A DNA stretch of 7,561 bases from Pseudomonadota bacterium (GTDB lineage: Bacteria; Verrucomicrobiota; Verrucomicrobiia; Chthoniobacterales; UBA6821). Position 1 is the stretch's first letter; the number at the start of each line of letters is the position of its first letter. A program made the position numbers and the translations under genes. Where the stretch lies: assembly GCA_009928265.1 (NCBI GenBank), contig RFPR01000098.1, positions 1 to 7,561 of the forward strand, in the 5' to 3' direction. This document shows, in pieces, positions 1 through 5,891 of this stretch. The notes beneath the pieces were generated by a model. The model saw nothing but the letters and a program-made list of their open reading frames with translations. It was not told where the DNA came from and did no database searches.

Positions 1-1
1 G

Positions 2-661
2 ATTGTCGCCCGCAACATCCTTCTGGCTGAGCAGACGGGCCACCCGATCCATTGCCAGCATATCAGTTCCGCGCGCAGCGTCTGCATCCTGCGCGAAGCG
101 CGTCGCCGCGGGGTGTCGATCACCGCGGAGGCCTGCCCCCACCACATCTGCCTGACCGATGGTGATCTCAGGACCTTTGACACAAACTTCAAGATGAACC
201 CGCCTCTGCGGACCCAGGCCGACATCGACGAAATCATTGCTGGAATCGCCGATGGAACGATCACGATCCTTGCGAGCGATCACGCCCCGCATGCTCCCTA
301 CGAGAAGGAAGTGGAATTCGACAAGGCTCCCTTCGGCATCTTGGGATTGGAGACTGAGTTGCCTGTCTTCTTGGAAATTCTCCTGCATCGCCGCAAGGCG
401 CTCACACTTCCTGAGATCCTCTCGATGCTTACGGTCAATCCTGCGAAGCTTCTCGGCCTCGAACGCGGCACTCTCGCTGTCGGGGCAGTTGCCGATATCA
501 CGATCCTTGATCCCGATCATGCATGGACCTATGACAAGGAGGAATCGCCCTCCCTGTCACGGAACACCCCGTTCCACGGGATGGCACTTCGTGGTCGTGC
601 CCTGAGCACGATTGTGGGGGGCAAAGTGGTCTGGGATCTGGAATCGGGATTCAGAGTTTAA
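2..661 (+). CDS. pyrC: Dihydroorotase, class I (C-terminal part; start lies upstream of window)
   Basis: This is the third enzyme of de novo UMP synthesis, a zinc amidohydrolase that interconverts carbamoyl-aspartate and dihydroorotate in the cytoplasm. The reading frame is open from base 2 and gives 219 residues before the TAA stop. Family motifs appear in the right order for a PyrC/PyrX class I protein: HCQHIS (fragment residues 17-22), AEACPHH (42-48), KMNPPLR, then ASDHAPH with the expected catalytic Asp at fragment residue 93. FGILGLET, an NPAKLLGLERGTL segment and the terminal SRNTPFHG...GGKVVWDLE segment complete the amidohydrolase fold. The catalytic Asp in DHAPH marks an active enzyme rather than an inactive PyrC-like homologue. 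The N-terminal metal-binding HxH motif is outside the window. A 119-base gap separates the gene from tgt on the same strand, so co-transcription is possible. An allantoinase or other dihydropyrimidinase relative is much less likely given the KMNPPLR and FGILGLET signature. Confidence 0.95.
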   Translation: MVARNILLAEQTGHPIHCQHISSARSVCILREARRRGVSITAEACPHHICLTDGDLRTFDTNFKMNPPLRTQADIDEIIAGIADGTITILASDHAPHAPYEKEVEFDKAPFGILGLETELPVFLEILLHRRKALTLPEILSMLTVNPAKLLGLERGTLAVGAVADITILDPDHAWTYDKEESPSLSRNTPFHGMALRGRALSTIVGGKVVWDLESGFRV

Positions 662-780
662 TCATTCACAGGGCTAAAGAGGATAAAAGGGATGGAAAAT
701 CCCTGAAATCGTTCTTTCCTGATGTCGACTCTACTAACAGCCTTCAGCCTTCATTTTCACACCCTTTTCTCTTTATACCC
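661..780. other. pyrC-tgt spacer with a small hairpin and a heptamer repeat
   Basis: The 119-base spacer contains an inverted repeat at 688-704 (AGGGAT, loop GGAAA, ATCCCT). It is followed by a mixed, not T-rich, sequence, so it is at best a weak terminator for pyrC. At 738-753 the heptamer CAGCCTT occurs twice in tandem; its reverse complement recurs in the queA spacer around 3590-3619. No Shine-Dalgarno sequence is visible before the GTG of tgt. I see no convincing -35/-10 pair. Confidence 0.35.
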
Positions 781-1920
781 GTGAGTTCCACGCCCTACAC
801 CCTTCTTAAGGCCGATTCTTCCAGCAAGGCCCGAGCGGGGATCCTTCACACGAGGCGAGGGGATGTGGAGACCCCCGTCTTCATGCCGGTGGGCACGCAG
901 GCCACAGTCAAGGCTGTCTCACCTGACGAACTCAGGGCTCTCGGTGCCCGCATTATCCTGGGAAATACCTACCACCTCCATGTGCGTCCCGGAGAGGAGG
1001 TTATCCGTGATTTGGGTGGGCTTCATTCCTTCATGGGATGGGATCGCTCAATCCTGACCGACAGCGGGGGATTTCAGGTCTTTTCCCTTTCCAAGCTGCG
1101 CCGGATCACCGAGGAGGGAGTCCACTTCCAGAACCATCTCGACGGCACACCGACTTTTATCGGGCCGGAGACTTCGATGCGGATCCAACGGGATCTCGGA
1201 AGCGACGTGGTGATGGCCTTTGACGAGTGCCCGCCGTTTCCCTGCACCTACGATGAGGCGGCAAAAAGTCTCGAACTCACCACCCGCTGGGAGCGCCGTT
1301 CGCGTGATTGGTGGAGGGAGCAACCGCAGGAGGAGCGCCCGCTCCTTTTCGGAATCGTCCAGGGAAGTTCCTATGCCGATCTGCGGGAACGTTCCGCCCG
1401 ATCGCTTGTGGAGATTGGTTTCGACGGCTACGCCGTTGGAGGGGTGAGTGTCGGGGAGCCCGAGCCTGAGATGATGAAGGCGGTGGAATCCAGCGTTCCC
1501 TTCCTGCCCGAGAGGTCTCCGCGATACGCCATGGGACTCGGAACCCCTCCCCAACTCGTGGAGATGGTAGCCCGCGGAATTGACATGTTCGACTGCGTTC
1601 TTCCCACACGGATCGCCCGTAACGGGACGGCGTTCACCGCCGCCGGAACGCTGAATCTCAAGAACGCACCCTTTGCCCGTGATCCCGCACCTATCGAGGC
1701 GGGCTGCTCCTGTCCTGCCTGCACGACCTTTTCACGTGCTTATTTGCGCCATCTGATCAAGGCCGAGGAGATCCTAGGACTGCGCCTTGTCACCCTGCAT
1801 AACCTCCATTTCTACCTCACTCTCATGAGGAAGATCCGCTCGTCGATTCTGGATGGAACCTTTGCGGAATTCCGCAGGGAGTTCGTAGCGGGCTACCGGG
1901 TTTGGAGTCCGGAGGAGTAG
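781..1920 (+). CDS. tgt: tRNA-guanine transglycosylase (queuine tRNA-ribosyltransferase)
   Basis: The enzyme replaces guanine 34 of tRNAs with GUN anticodons by preQ1, the base-exchange step of queuosine synthesis; QueA then acts on the product. The 379 residues match the usual bacterial length. Visible motifs are TPVFMPVGTQATVK near the N terminus, LTDSGGFQVFSL with the putative general base Asp94, AFDECPPFP with substrate-binding Asp148, GGVSVGEP at 220-227, and MFDCVLPTRIARNG with the nucleophile Asp271. The zinc site is Cys309, Cys311, Cys314 and His340 (CSCPAC...TLHN). The bacterial-type residues around GGVSVGE and the full zinc site argue against an archaeosine TGT. The start is GTG at 781: it places the family N terminus (YTLLKADSSSKARAG) a few residues in, and no ATG, GTG or TTG lies in frame upstream back to pyrC. 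No Shine-Dalgarno sequence precedes it. Confidence 0.97.
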   Translation: MSSTPYTLLKADSSSKARAGILHTRRGDVETPVFMPVGTQATVKAVSPDELRALGARIILGNTYHLHVRPGEEVIRDLGGLHSFMGWDRSILTDSGGFQVFSLSKLRRITEEGVHFQNHLDGTPTFIGPETSMRIQRDLGSDVVMAFDECPPFPCTYDEAAKSLELTTRWERRSRDWWREQPQEERPLLFGIVQGSSYADLRERSARSLVEIGFDGYAVGGVSVGEPEPEMMKAVESSVPFLPERSPRYAMGLGTPPQLVEMVARGIDMFDCVLPTRIARNGTAFTAAGTLNLKNAPFARDPAPIEAGCSCPACTTFSRAYLRHLIKAEEILGLRLVTLHNLHFYLTLMRKIRSSILDGTFAEFRREFVAGYRVWSPEE

Positions 1921-2041
1921 AAAAGACTCACGCGAAGATGCGGAGAGGGAAAATGAAGAGTGATCGATTCTGATCTCTTTGACCTAACGGGCTAAAACCC
2001 TACAGCCTAAACCCCTGTAGAACTGTTGCAGAGCGACAATT
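1921..2041. repeat. Convergent spacer with imperfect 15-base duplication and inverted repeats
   Basis: This spacer lies between the stop codons of tgt (+) and the TIGR04073-like gene (-). At 1991-2020 a 15-base unit is imperfectly repeated: GCTAAAACCCTACAG, then CCTAAACCCCTGTAG. Within it, CTACAG (2000-2005) and CTGTAG (2015-2020) form a perfect 6-bp stem with a 9-base loop. Read on the - strand this stem is followed by GGTTTT, a weak terminator-like arrangement for the leftward operon. A second imperfect stem (1957-1965 with 1972-1980, one mismatch and one wobble) follows tgt on the + strand. Neither has a proper U-tract, so a terminator role is a guess. Confidence 0.35.
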
Positions 2042-2467
2042 CTACCAGCTCTGACTCGAGTACTGGCGAGAGTAGTCGTACTTGGTCTCGAATCCGACTT
2101 CAGGCGGGAACTCCGAGTAGCCCGAATTCAGCCACTGGATGTTATTCTGATAGGGGGGCTTGTAAGTGCCGTGATTGGTAGGGAAGGGGAAGGTCACAGT
2201 CTCAAAGAGACCGTATCCCAGGCGTGCCAGTGTGCGGCCGACACCACGAACAAGTCCGTAGCTGAAAGCGGCGGAGTTGCCTTCCGAATAATTCACATCG
2301 GACATGGAATCAACGATCTCAGTGGAACCGTACAGCATGTTTCCCAGTCCTCGGCCAAGTTTACGAGTGGGACCCTCATTGGACTGCGGCGGAGCTTGGA
2401 TGTCCGCTATCGCGGCAACGGCTCCACAGAGGAGAACGACAATCGTGATCAGGGGGGAAGTTTTCAC
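2042..2467 (-). CDS. Small exported protein, TIGR04073-like (exosortase-system-associated family)
   Basis: The 141-residue protein has a clear signal peptide: Lys2, a hydrophobic stretch from about residue 6 to 20, and a likely cleavage at AIA|D (residue 21/22). The mature part carries RKLGRGLGNMLYGSTEI (35-51), then GLVRGVGRTLARLGYGLFET (71-90) followed by VTFPFP, and a Tyr/Ser/Gln-rich tail. The KLGRGxxN...E block and the second glycine-rich amphipathic segment resemble TIGR04073, a family of small secreted proteins from Verrucomicrobiota genomes that encode exosortase/PEP-CTERM systems. Its function is unknown. The GTG at 2467 was chosen because it begins the signal peptide exactly. The same frame also opens at a GTG at 2536, which overlaps the stop of the upstream gene by four bases (GTGA) and would add 23 non-signal-like residues. 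No PEP-CTERM tail and no lipobox are present. It is the last gene of a leftward set with queA and the HD-domain gene. Confidence 0.75.
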   Translation of the reverse strand: MKTSPLITIVVLLCGAVAAIADIQAPPQSNEGPTRKLGRGLGNMLYGSTEIVDSMSDVNYSEGNSAAFSYGLVRGVGRTLARLGYGLFETVTFPFPTNHGTYKPPYQNNIQWLNSGYSEFPPEVGFETKYDYSRQYSSQSW

Positions 2468-2532
2468 AGGGGAGTTTTTTCTATTTCCACACGGCTTTCT
2501 CTGCAAGTTCAAAGAGAGTAGGTGTCGAAAAA

Positions 2533-3582
2533 TCACAACGGAAGCTCATCCTGGGGAGATGCCGGATTCCTGAAGGAATCCAAAGGGGGGACCGGACTGA
2601 CGCCGAGGGTCCTGACCCATTCCAAGGGCCCCTCCCTTCCGGGGCCAGTCGACTGATAGGCCGAGAAGAACATTTCCATCCGGGCGTCGATATTGTCGAC
2701 AAAGTGAAGAAGTGCGGCCTCGGGGGTCTTGGGAAGCACCGGAGATCCGAATTCCAGCTGTCCGTGGTGGGAGGCTATCAGGTGGAGCAGGTGGAGGCGT
2801 AGATCCTCATAGGAGGGGGTGAATGTATCCCATCCTTCCTTGGGGAGATCGCGCCAGAGAGTGTTGACCAGTTCGATCCCGATGGAGAGATGGCCGAGAA
2901 GTTCGCCACGCAGCTCGGGGACAATCCCGAAACCCCGTTCCGGTGGGCAGGTCTCCCAAAGTTTGCCGGTGTCGTGAAACAGCACGCCGGAAATGATCAG
3001 ATCGCGGTTGAGTTCCGGATAGACACCGCAGAGCGCGAGTGCCGATTCCATCATCCGTGAGGTGTGCTCGAGGAGTCCTCCCCGGCGGGCATGGTGATTT
3101 CCCCTTGCGGCAGCGGAGCGACGGAACCGCGCTCCGTATTGATCTAGAAATCGGCTGCAAAGGGCTTTCAGTCTAGGATCAGTGATCGAGGAGACCGCAT
3201 GGGTGATCACCTGATCGCAGCGTTGGAGTAGCAACCTGCGCTCCTGCGAACCCTCAAGTAGGGCCTCAATGGCATCGTCGTCGAGCCGCGCAATTTCCCA
3301 GCGCTTGGAGTCAAGCCCGAAGGCGGCGCTGTGACTGAAGATTCCCTCCACAGCCACGAAGATGCCCGGTTCCAGTGCAGAGCATGCCTCGAAGGCCTCC
3401 GTATCGCTCCATGCACGCAGTGTTATTGTGTCTGCTCCGTCCCGAAGCTGGATTTCTTGGAAGGGTTTCCCGTTGGAGGCCTCCTTGCGGTTGATCTTCT
3501 CGATCTGCGCATGCACCGAGGCCTCCATGGGAGAGGACTGTCGGGCACCCTTTTTCAGTTCGGAGATCGTAAGCAGAGGCAT
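2533..3582 (-). CDS. YhaM-like 3'-5' exoribonuclease: OB-fold plus HD domain
   Basis: This is a 349-residue cytoplasmic protein with the two-part architecture of the YhaM/CBF1 family of single-strand-specific 3'-5' exonucleases. An N-terminal OB-fold-like nucleic-acid-binding segment spans about residues 20-100. A metal-dependent HD phosphohydrolase domain follows: RGGLLEHTSRM (His173), GVLFHDTGKLWE (His203-Asp204), LLGHLSIG (His231), IASHHGQLEFGSPVLPKTPE (His272/His273), and LHFVDNIDARM (Asp296, Asp299). The SHHG...EFGSPV...EA...LHFVDNIDA block is very characteristic of YhaM and separates it from generic HD nucleotidases. The likely role is RNA turnover, possibly with DNA activity as reported for the family. 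The start is ATG at 3582; a TTG at 3609 is in frame but would lie in a repeat-derived stem. The gene is 96 bases after queA on the same strand and probably shares its transcript. No Shine-Dalgarno sequence is visible. Confidence 0.88.
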   Translation of the reverse strand: MPLLTISELKKGARQSSPMEASVHAQIEKINRKEASNGKPFQEIQLRDGADTITLRAWSDTEAFEACSALEPGIFVAVEGIFSHSAAFGLDSKRWEIARLDDDAIEALLEGSQERRLLLQRCDQVITHAVSSITDPRLKALCSRFLDQYGARFRRSAAARGNHHARRGGLLEHTSRMMESALALCGVYPELNRDLIISGVLFHDTGKLWETCPPERGFGIVPELRGELLGHLSIGIELVNTLWRDLPKEGWDTFTPSYEDLRLHLLHLIASHHGQLEFGSPVLPKTPEAALLHFVDNIDARMEMFFSAYQSTGPGREGPLEWVRTLGVSPVPPLDSFRNPASPQDELPL

Positions 3583-3589
3583 CGGAAAA

Positions 3590-3660
3590 GGCTGAATGCT
3601 GAAGGTCAAAGGCTGAAGGAAAATCTGATCGGCATTTCAGGCTAATCGCCTTCAGTCTTT
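3590..3660. repeat. GGCTGAA-type repeats and 12-bp imperfect inverted repeat in the queA / HD-gene spacer
   Basis: The spacer contains GGCTGAA at 3590-3596, CTGAAGG at 3599-3605 and GGCTGAAGG at 3611-3619. AAAGGCTGAAGG (3608-3619) pairs with CCTTCAGTCTTT (3649-3660) over 12 positions with a single G-T wobble, enclosing 29 bases. In the leftward transcript this would form a stem between the queA stop and the ATG of the HD gene. The motif matches, in reverse complement, the CAGCCTT tandem at 738-753. It lacks a T-tract and so is not a standard terminator. It may be a dispersed intergenic repeat, an mRNA-processing stem or an attenuator. Confidence 0.5.
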
Positions 3661-3678
3661 TGTCTGCGATCCGAAAGA

Positions 3679-4665
3679 TCACAGGATCAGCATGCAGTCG
3701 CCGTAGCTGAAGAATCGGTATCGCTCCCGAACGGCCTCCGCATAGGCGGCGAGGATCCGGTCACGTCCGGCGAGGGCACTAACCAGCATGAGGAGAGTGG
3801 AGCCCGGCAGATGGAAGTTCGTCAGCAGGGCATCGATCCGTTGGAACTCATAGGGAGGACGGATGAAGATGTCCGTTGATCCACTCAGGGCTGTGAGTGC
3901 TCCGGGCGACTGCGACTCAAGGACCCTCGTGGTGGTCGTGCCGACTGCAATGACCCGTCCTCCTGCAGTCTTGGTCTCATTGATACGACGTGCCGTTTCC
4001 TCGGATAGTGTGTAGTTCTCCGAATGCATCCGGTGATGCGAGAGATCGTCCGATTTGACGGGTTGGAAGGTGCCCGCCCCGACATGGAGCGTGAGAAACG
4101 CATGATTCAGTCCGGCTAGGATTTCCTGGGTGAAATGAAGCCCGGCCGTGGGTGCCGCGACCGATCCTGGATCCCGCGCATAGACCGTCTGGTAACGTTC
4201 CTTGTCCTGTTCATCGGCAGGACGGTGGAAGTAAGGCGGGATCGGCATCTCTCCGTGACGATCGAGATCCGGCTCCTCGGTGAATTCCAGCAGTCGGGTG
4301 CCGTCTTCAAATACCTCCCTCACGGTCGCGGTCGTCCCGGCGACTTCGACGGACACTCCCAGCCGTAGCTTCTTACCGGGACGGACCATGGCCGTCCAGA
4401 GTCTCGGGGAGCGATGCTCGAGAAGCAGAATCTCGATTTTCCCGGAGGGATCGTGCAGACGAGCGGGGATCACCCTGCTGTCATTGAGAACGAGGAGATC
4501 CGAGGGTAGCAGGTATGCGGGCAGATCGGTGAAAAGCCGATGGTGAATGGTGCCGCTTTCTCGACCCAGTACCAACATCCTCGACTCCTCACGCCTCACA
4601 GTGGGACGATCGGCAATCAGTTCCGGTGGAAGATCGTATTGGTAATCCAGAAGGAGATTGGACAT
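3679..4665 (-). CDS. queA: S-adenosylmethionine:tRNA ribosyltransferase-isomerase
   Basis: QueA transfers and isomerises the ribosyl group of S-adenosylmethionine onto preQ1-modified tRNA, giving epoxyqueuosine. It acts directly after Tgt. Motifs in order in the 328 residues are DYQYDLPPELIADRP (7-21), NDSRVIPARL (61-70), PTAGLHFT (172-179), HVGAGTFQPV (194-203), HRMHSENY (211-218), AVGTTTTRVLES (240-251), TDIFIRPPYEFQRIDALLTN (264-283), FHLPGSTLLMLVSALAGRD (284-302) and YRFFSYGDCMLIL at the C terminus. This is essentially diagnostic. The protein is slightly shorter than the usual 340-350 residues. Part of this comes from the loop after PARL, where HDPSGKIEILL replaces the more usual G-K-x-x-TGG-K-V-E stretch. 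The ATG at 4665 is well placed for the family N terminus. No Shine-Dalgarno sequence precedes it. It is the first gene of the leftward set and is transcribed divergently from the secreted-protein cluster. Confidence 0.97.
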   Translation of the reverse strand: MSNLLLDYQYDLPPELIADRPTVRREESRMLVLGRESGTIHHRLFTDLPAYLLPSDLLVLNDSRVIPARLHDPSGKIEILLLEHRSPRLWTAMVRPGKKLRLGVSVEVAGTTATVREVFEDGTRLLEFTEEPDLDRHGEMPIPPYFHRPADEQDKERYQTVYARDPGSVAAPTAGLHFTQEILAGLNHAFLTLHVGAGTFQPVKSDDLSHHRMHSENYTLSEETARRINETKTAGGRVIAVGTTTTRVLESQSPGALTALSGSTDIFIRPPYEFQRIDALLTNFHLPGSTLLMLVSALAGRDRILAAYAEAVRERYRFFSYGDCMLIL

Positions 4666-4787
4666 TGGAAGTGGTGGTAAATCATCTGAAACGGGAGTGC
4701 CGATGCCGTCACGATTCTTCTTTAAGCAGCCATGCTTTCGGATTGACTTCTACCTCCAAAATCTTCTTTTATAAAAGGACTATTTTT
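4666..4787. promoter_or_regulatory. Divergent intergenic region between queA and the Thr-Asn protein gene
   Basis: These 122 bases must hold the leftward promoter for queA and the rightward promoter for the secreted-protein cluster. A short perfect inverted repeat, AAGCA-GCCA-TGCTT (4724-4737), sits in the middle and could be an operator or a chance match. The rightward half becomes AT-rich towards the start codon. No hexamer pair with standard spacing is convincing in either direction, so promoter positions are not assigned. Confidence 0.4.
4774..4779 (+). promoter_or_regulatory. Shine-Dalgarno sequence deciding the start of the Thr-Asn protein
   Basis: AAAGGA lies eight bases before the ATG at 4788. 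It is the only clear Shine-Dalgarno sequence in front of a gene in this window. It fixes the start here rather than at an in-frame codon at 4626, which would lie inside queA. Confidence 0.7.
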
Positions 4788-5891
4788 ATGAGTACCCCCG
4801 GTTATTCCTCCCTCTTCTCCCTCCTTAGAGGCGTTGCCCTTCTTGCATCGGGCCTCGTGATGTTCGGTTCCTCGCAGGTACAGGCGGGTGCCTCCAATAA
4901 GAATGGAAACCCCTTTTCCCAGAACGGGACATTCTTTAATAACTCAGGCACTTACACCGCCATCATGCGTGGTCAAAACCTCATGGGGGTAAGCCAGTTC
5001 AGCATCTTCTCTGATGGTCTTTACCCCAGTTCAGGGTGGAACATGCTCAACGGTGGCAGTTCCAATGCCGTTCAACCAGGTCAGACAAACCCCGGATCCG
5101 GAACGCCTGGGTTTGTTTCCCTCTATTACAATGGATCGAGTTACAATGGCCCTGCTTTTTCAGTGGTAGATCCTGGAGGAAATCAGATTGGATCGGTTTT
5201 TTACACCTACAAAGCGGGTGGTGCTCAATGGAATCCCGGTCAGACAAATCTTGTGATTTCATCTACAAATTTATTTCTAACCAATATAAGTACTATTGTG
5301 ATCACTAACTCAAATCCCGTAGTAACAGCTTATACCAATTCAGATTACACGACTAATATATACACTACAAATTCTTATTATTCAAACGTAGTTACTACAT
5401 TAACAAACCTCGTAATATTTATTACTAATACTACTTATTTTCCGGGGACTAATCCTCCTGCTACGGAAAGCACTTCAACTAATATAACAACTACAACTGT
5501 ACTTGGGCCGTACACCTACACCAATTTTTATACACTAACAAATTCTTACACTAATATTATAACAAATACAAGTGTAAATCTTTCAACTAACTACGAATAC
5601 ACTTATTCAAATCAACTGGTAACTAATATTATATCTACCAATGCGCTCGTAACTAATAGAATTGGATCTGGCGGAGGATACAACTACTACGACGGCTACT
5701 GGAACGCGAATCTTCAGAATAAATACCCCAATCAGGTTTTCTACGGCAACGGTGCTGTCAGTCTTGGGCAATCCGGTGATCCTTCAAATCCCTCACCAAT
5801 TAATCAGGCCAACGGAACGGCCAACGTGAGGCAAATTCCTTTCTCGGTGCAGGGTACTAGGGTCAGCGGGTCTACGTCCCAGATTTATTGA
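4788..5891 (+). CDS. Secreted Thr-Asn-repeat protein of unknown function
   Basis: I do not recognise a named family. The 367-residue product has a signal peptide (SLLRGVALLASGLVMF core, likely cleavage VQA|G after residue 33), so it is exported. Residues 34-150 are Gly/Asn/Ser/aromatic-rich (FFNNSGTYTAIMRGQNLMGV..., then SLYYNGSSYNGPAFSVVDPG), resembling a beta-rich secreted domain. Residues 153-290 hold 19 Thr-Asn pairs separated mostly by hydrophobic or aromatic residues, with no cysteine and almost no charge. After a GSGGG linker, residues 298-367 return to the earlier style (GYWNANLQNKYPNQVFYGNG, IPFSVQGTRVSGS), suggesting that the two flanks may form one domain with the repeat as an insertion. 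No LPxTG, PEP-CTERM or membrane tail is visible. The stop overlaps the ATG of the pseudopilin gene by one base (TGATG), implying coupled translation and a linked role in export or a surface structure. Confidence 0.8.
   Translation: MSTPGYSSLFSLLRGVALLASGLVMFGSSQVQAGASNKNGNPFSQNGTFFNNSGTYTAIMRGQNLMGVSQFSIFSDGLYPSSGWNMLNGGSSNAVQPGQTNPGSGTPGFVSLYYNGSSYNGPAFSVVDPGGNQIGSVFYTYKAGGAQWNPGQTNLVISSTNLFLTNISTIVITNSNPVVTAYTNSDYTTNIYTTNSYYSNVVTTLTNLVIFITNTTYFPGTNPPATESTSTNITTTTVLGPYTYTNFYTLTNSYTNIITNTSVNLSTNYEYTYSNQLVTNIISTNALVTNRIGSGGGYNYYDGYWNANLQNKYPNQVFYGNGAVSLGQSGDPSNPSPINQANGTANVRQIPFSVQGTRVSGSTSQIY
5244..5657 (+). repeat. AT-rich in-frame ACTAAT / Thr-Asn repeat tract
   Basis: This stretch inside the secreted-protein gene is far richer in AT than its surroundings: 16/60 G+C in both 5341-5400 and 5581-5640, against 39/60 in 1441-1500. 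The hexamer ACTAAT occurs at 5352, 5424, 5448, 5478, 5550, 5622 and 5652, every time in the codon frame as Thr-Asn. Other Thr-Asn pairs use ACA AAT, ACC AAT or ACC AAC. The repeat is irregular, with gaps between Thr-Asn pairs of 4 to 14 residues, so it is a degenerate compositional repeat and not a simple microsatellite. No inverted ends or target duplication mark it as a mobile insertion. Confidence 0.8.

Noticed and set aside
688..704. Hairpin after pyrC as a rho-independent terminator
   Set aside because: The stem is only six base pairs and is not followed by a T-tract.
1048..1554. Open frame of 168 codons on the - strand inside tgt
   Set aside because: It is antisense to the conserved catalytic core of tgt, has no recognisable domain, and is explained by high GC.
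2425..2430. Cysteine in the TIGR04073-like signal region as a lipoprotein site
   Set aside because: The residues before the cysteine are Leu-Leu, not the small residue needed at -1 of a lipobox, and an AIA|D signal peptidase I site follows.
3583..3609. TTG start at 3609 for the HD-domain gene
   Set aside because: It adds only nine residues that fall in the repeat-derived stem. ATG 3582 is a better codon and gives a natural N terminus.
4743..4775. TTGACT ... TATAAA as a promoter for the Thr-Asn protein gene
   Set aside because: The spacer would be 21 bases and transcription would start at or after the ribosome-binding site. A shifted -10 (TTTTAT) matches only 4 of 6 and has the same problem.
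4626..4787. Longer version of the Thr-Asn protein starting at 4626
   Set aside because: It would begin inside queA on the opposite strand, add a non-signal-like leader, and ignore the AAAGGA plus ATG at 4774-4790 that begins a proper signal peptide.
5244..5657. AT-rich tract as an origin, CRISPR array or inserted mobile element
   Set aside because: The repeats are all in the codon frame and degenerate, with no regular spacers, no DnaA-box pattern, no inverted ends and no interruption of the reading frame.
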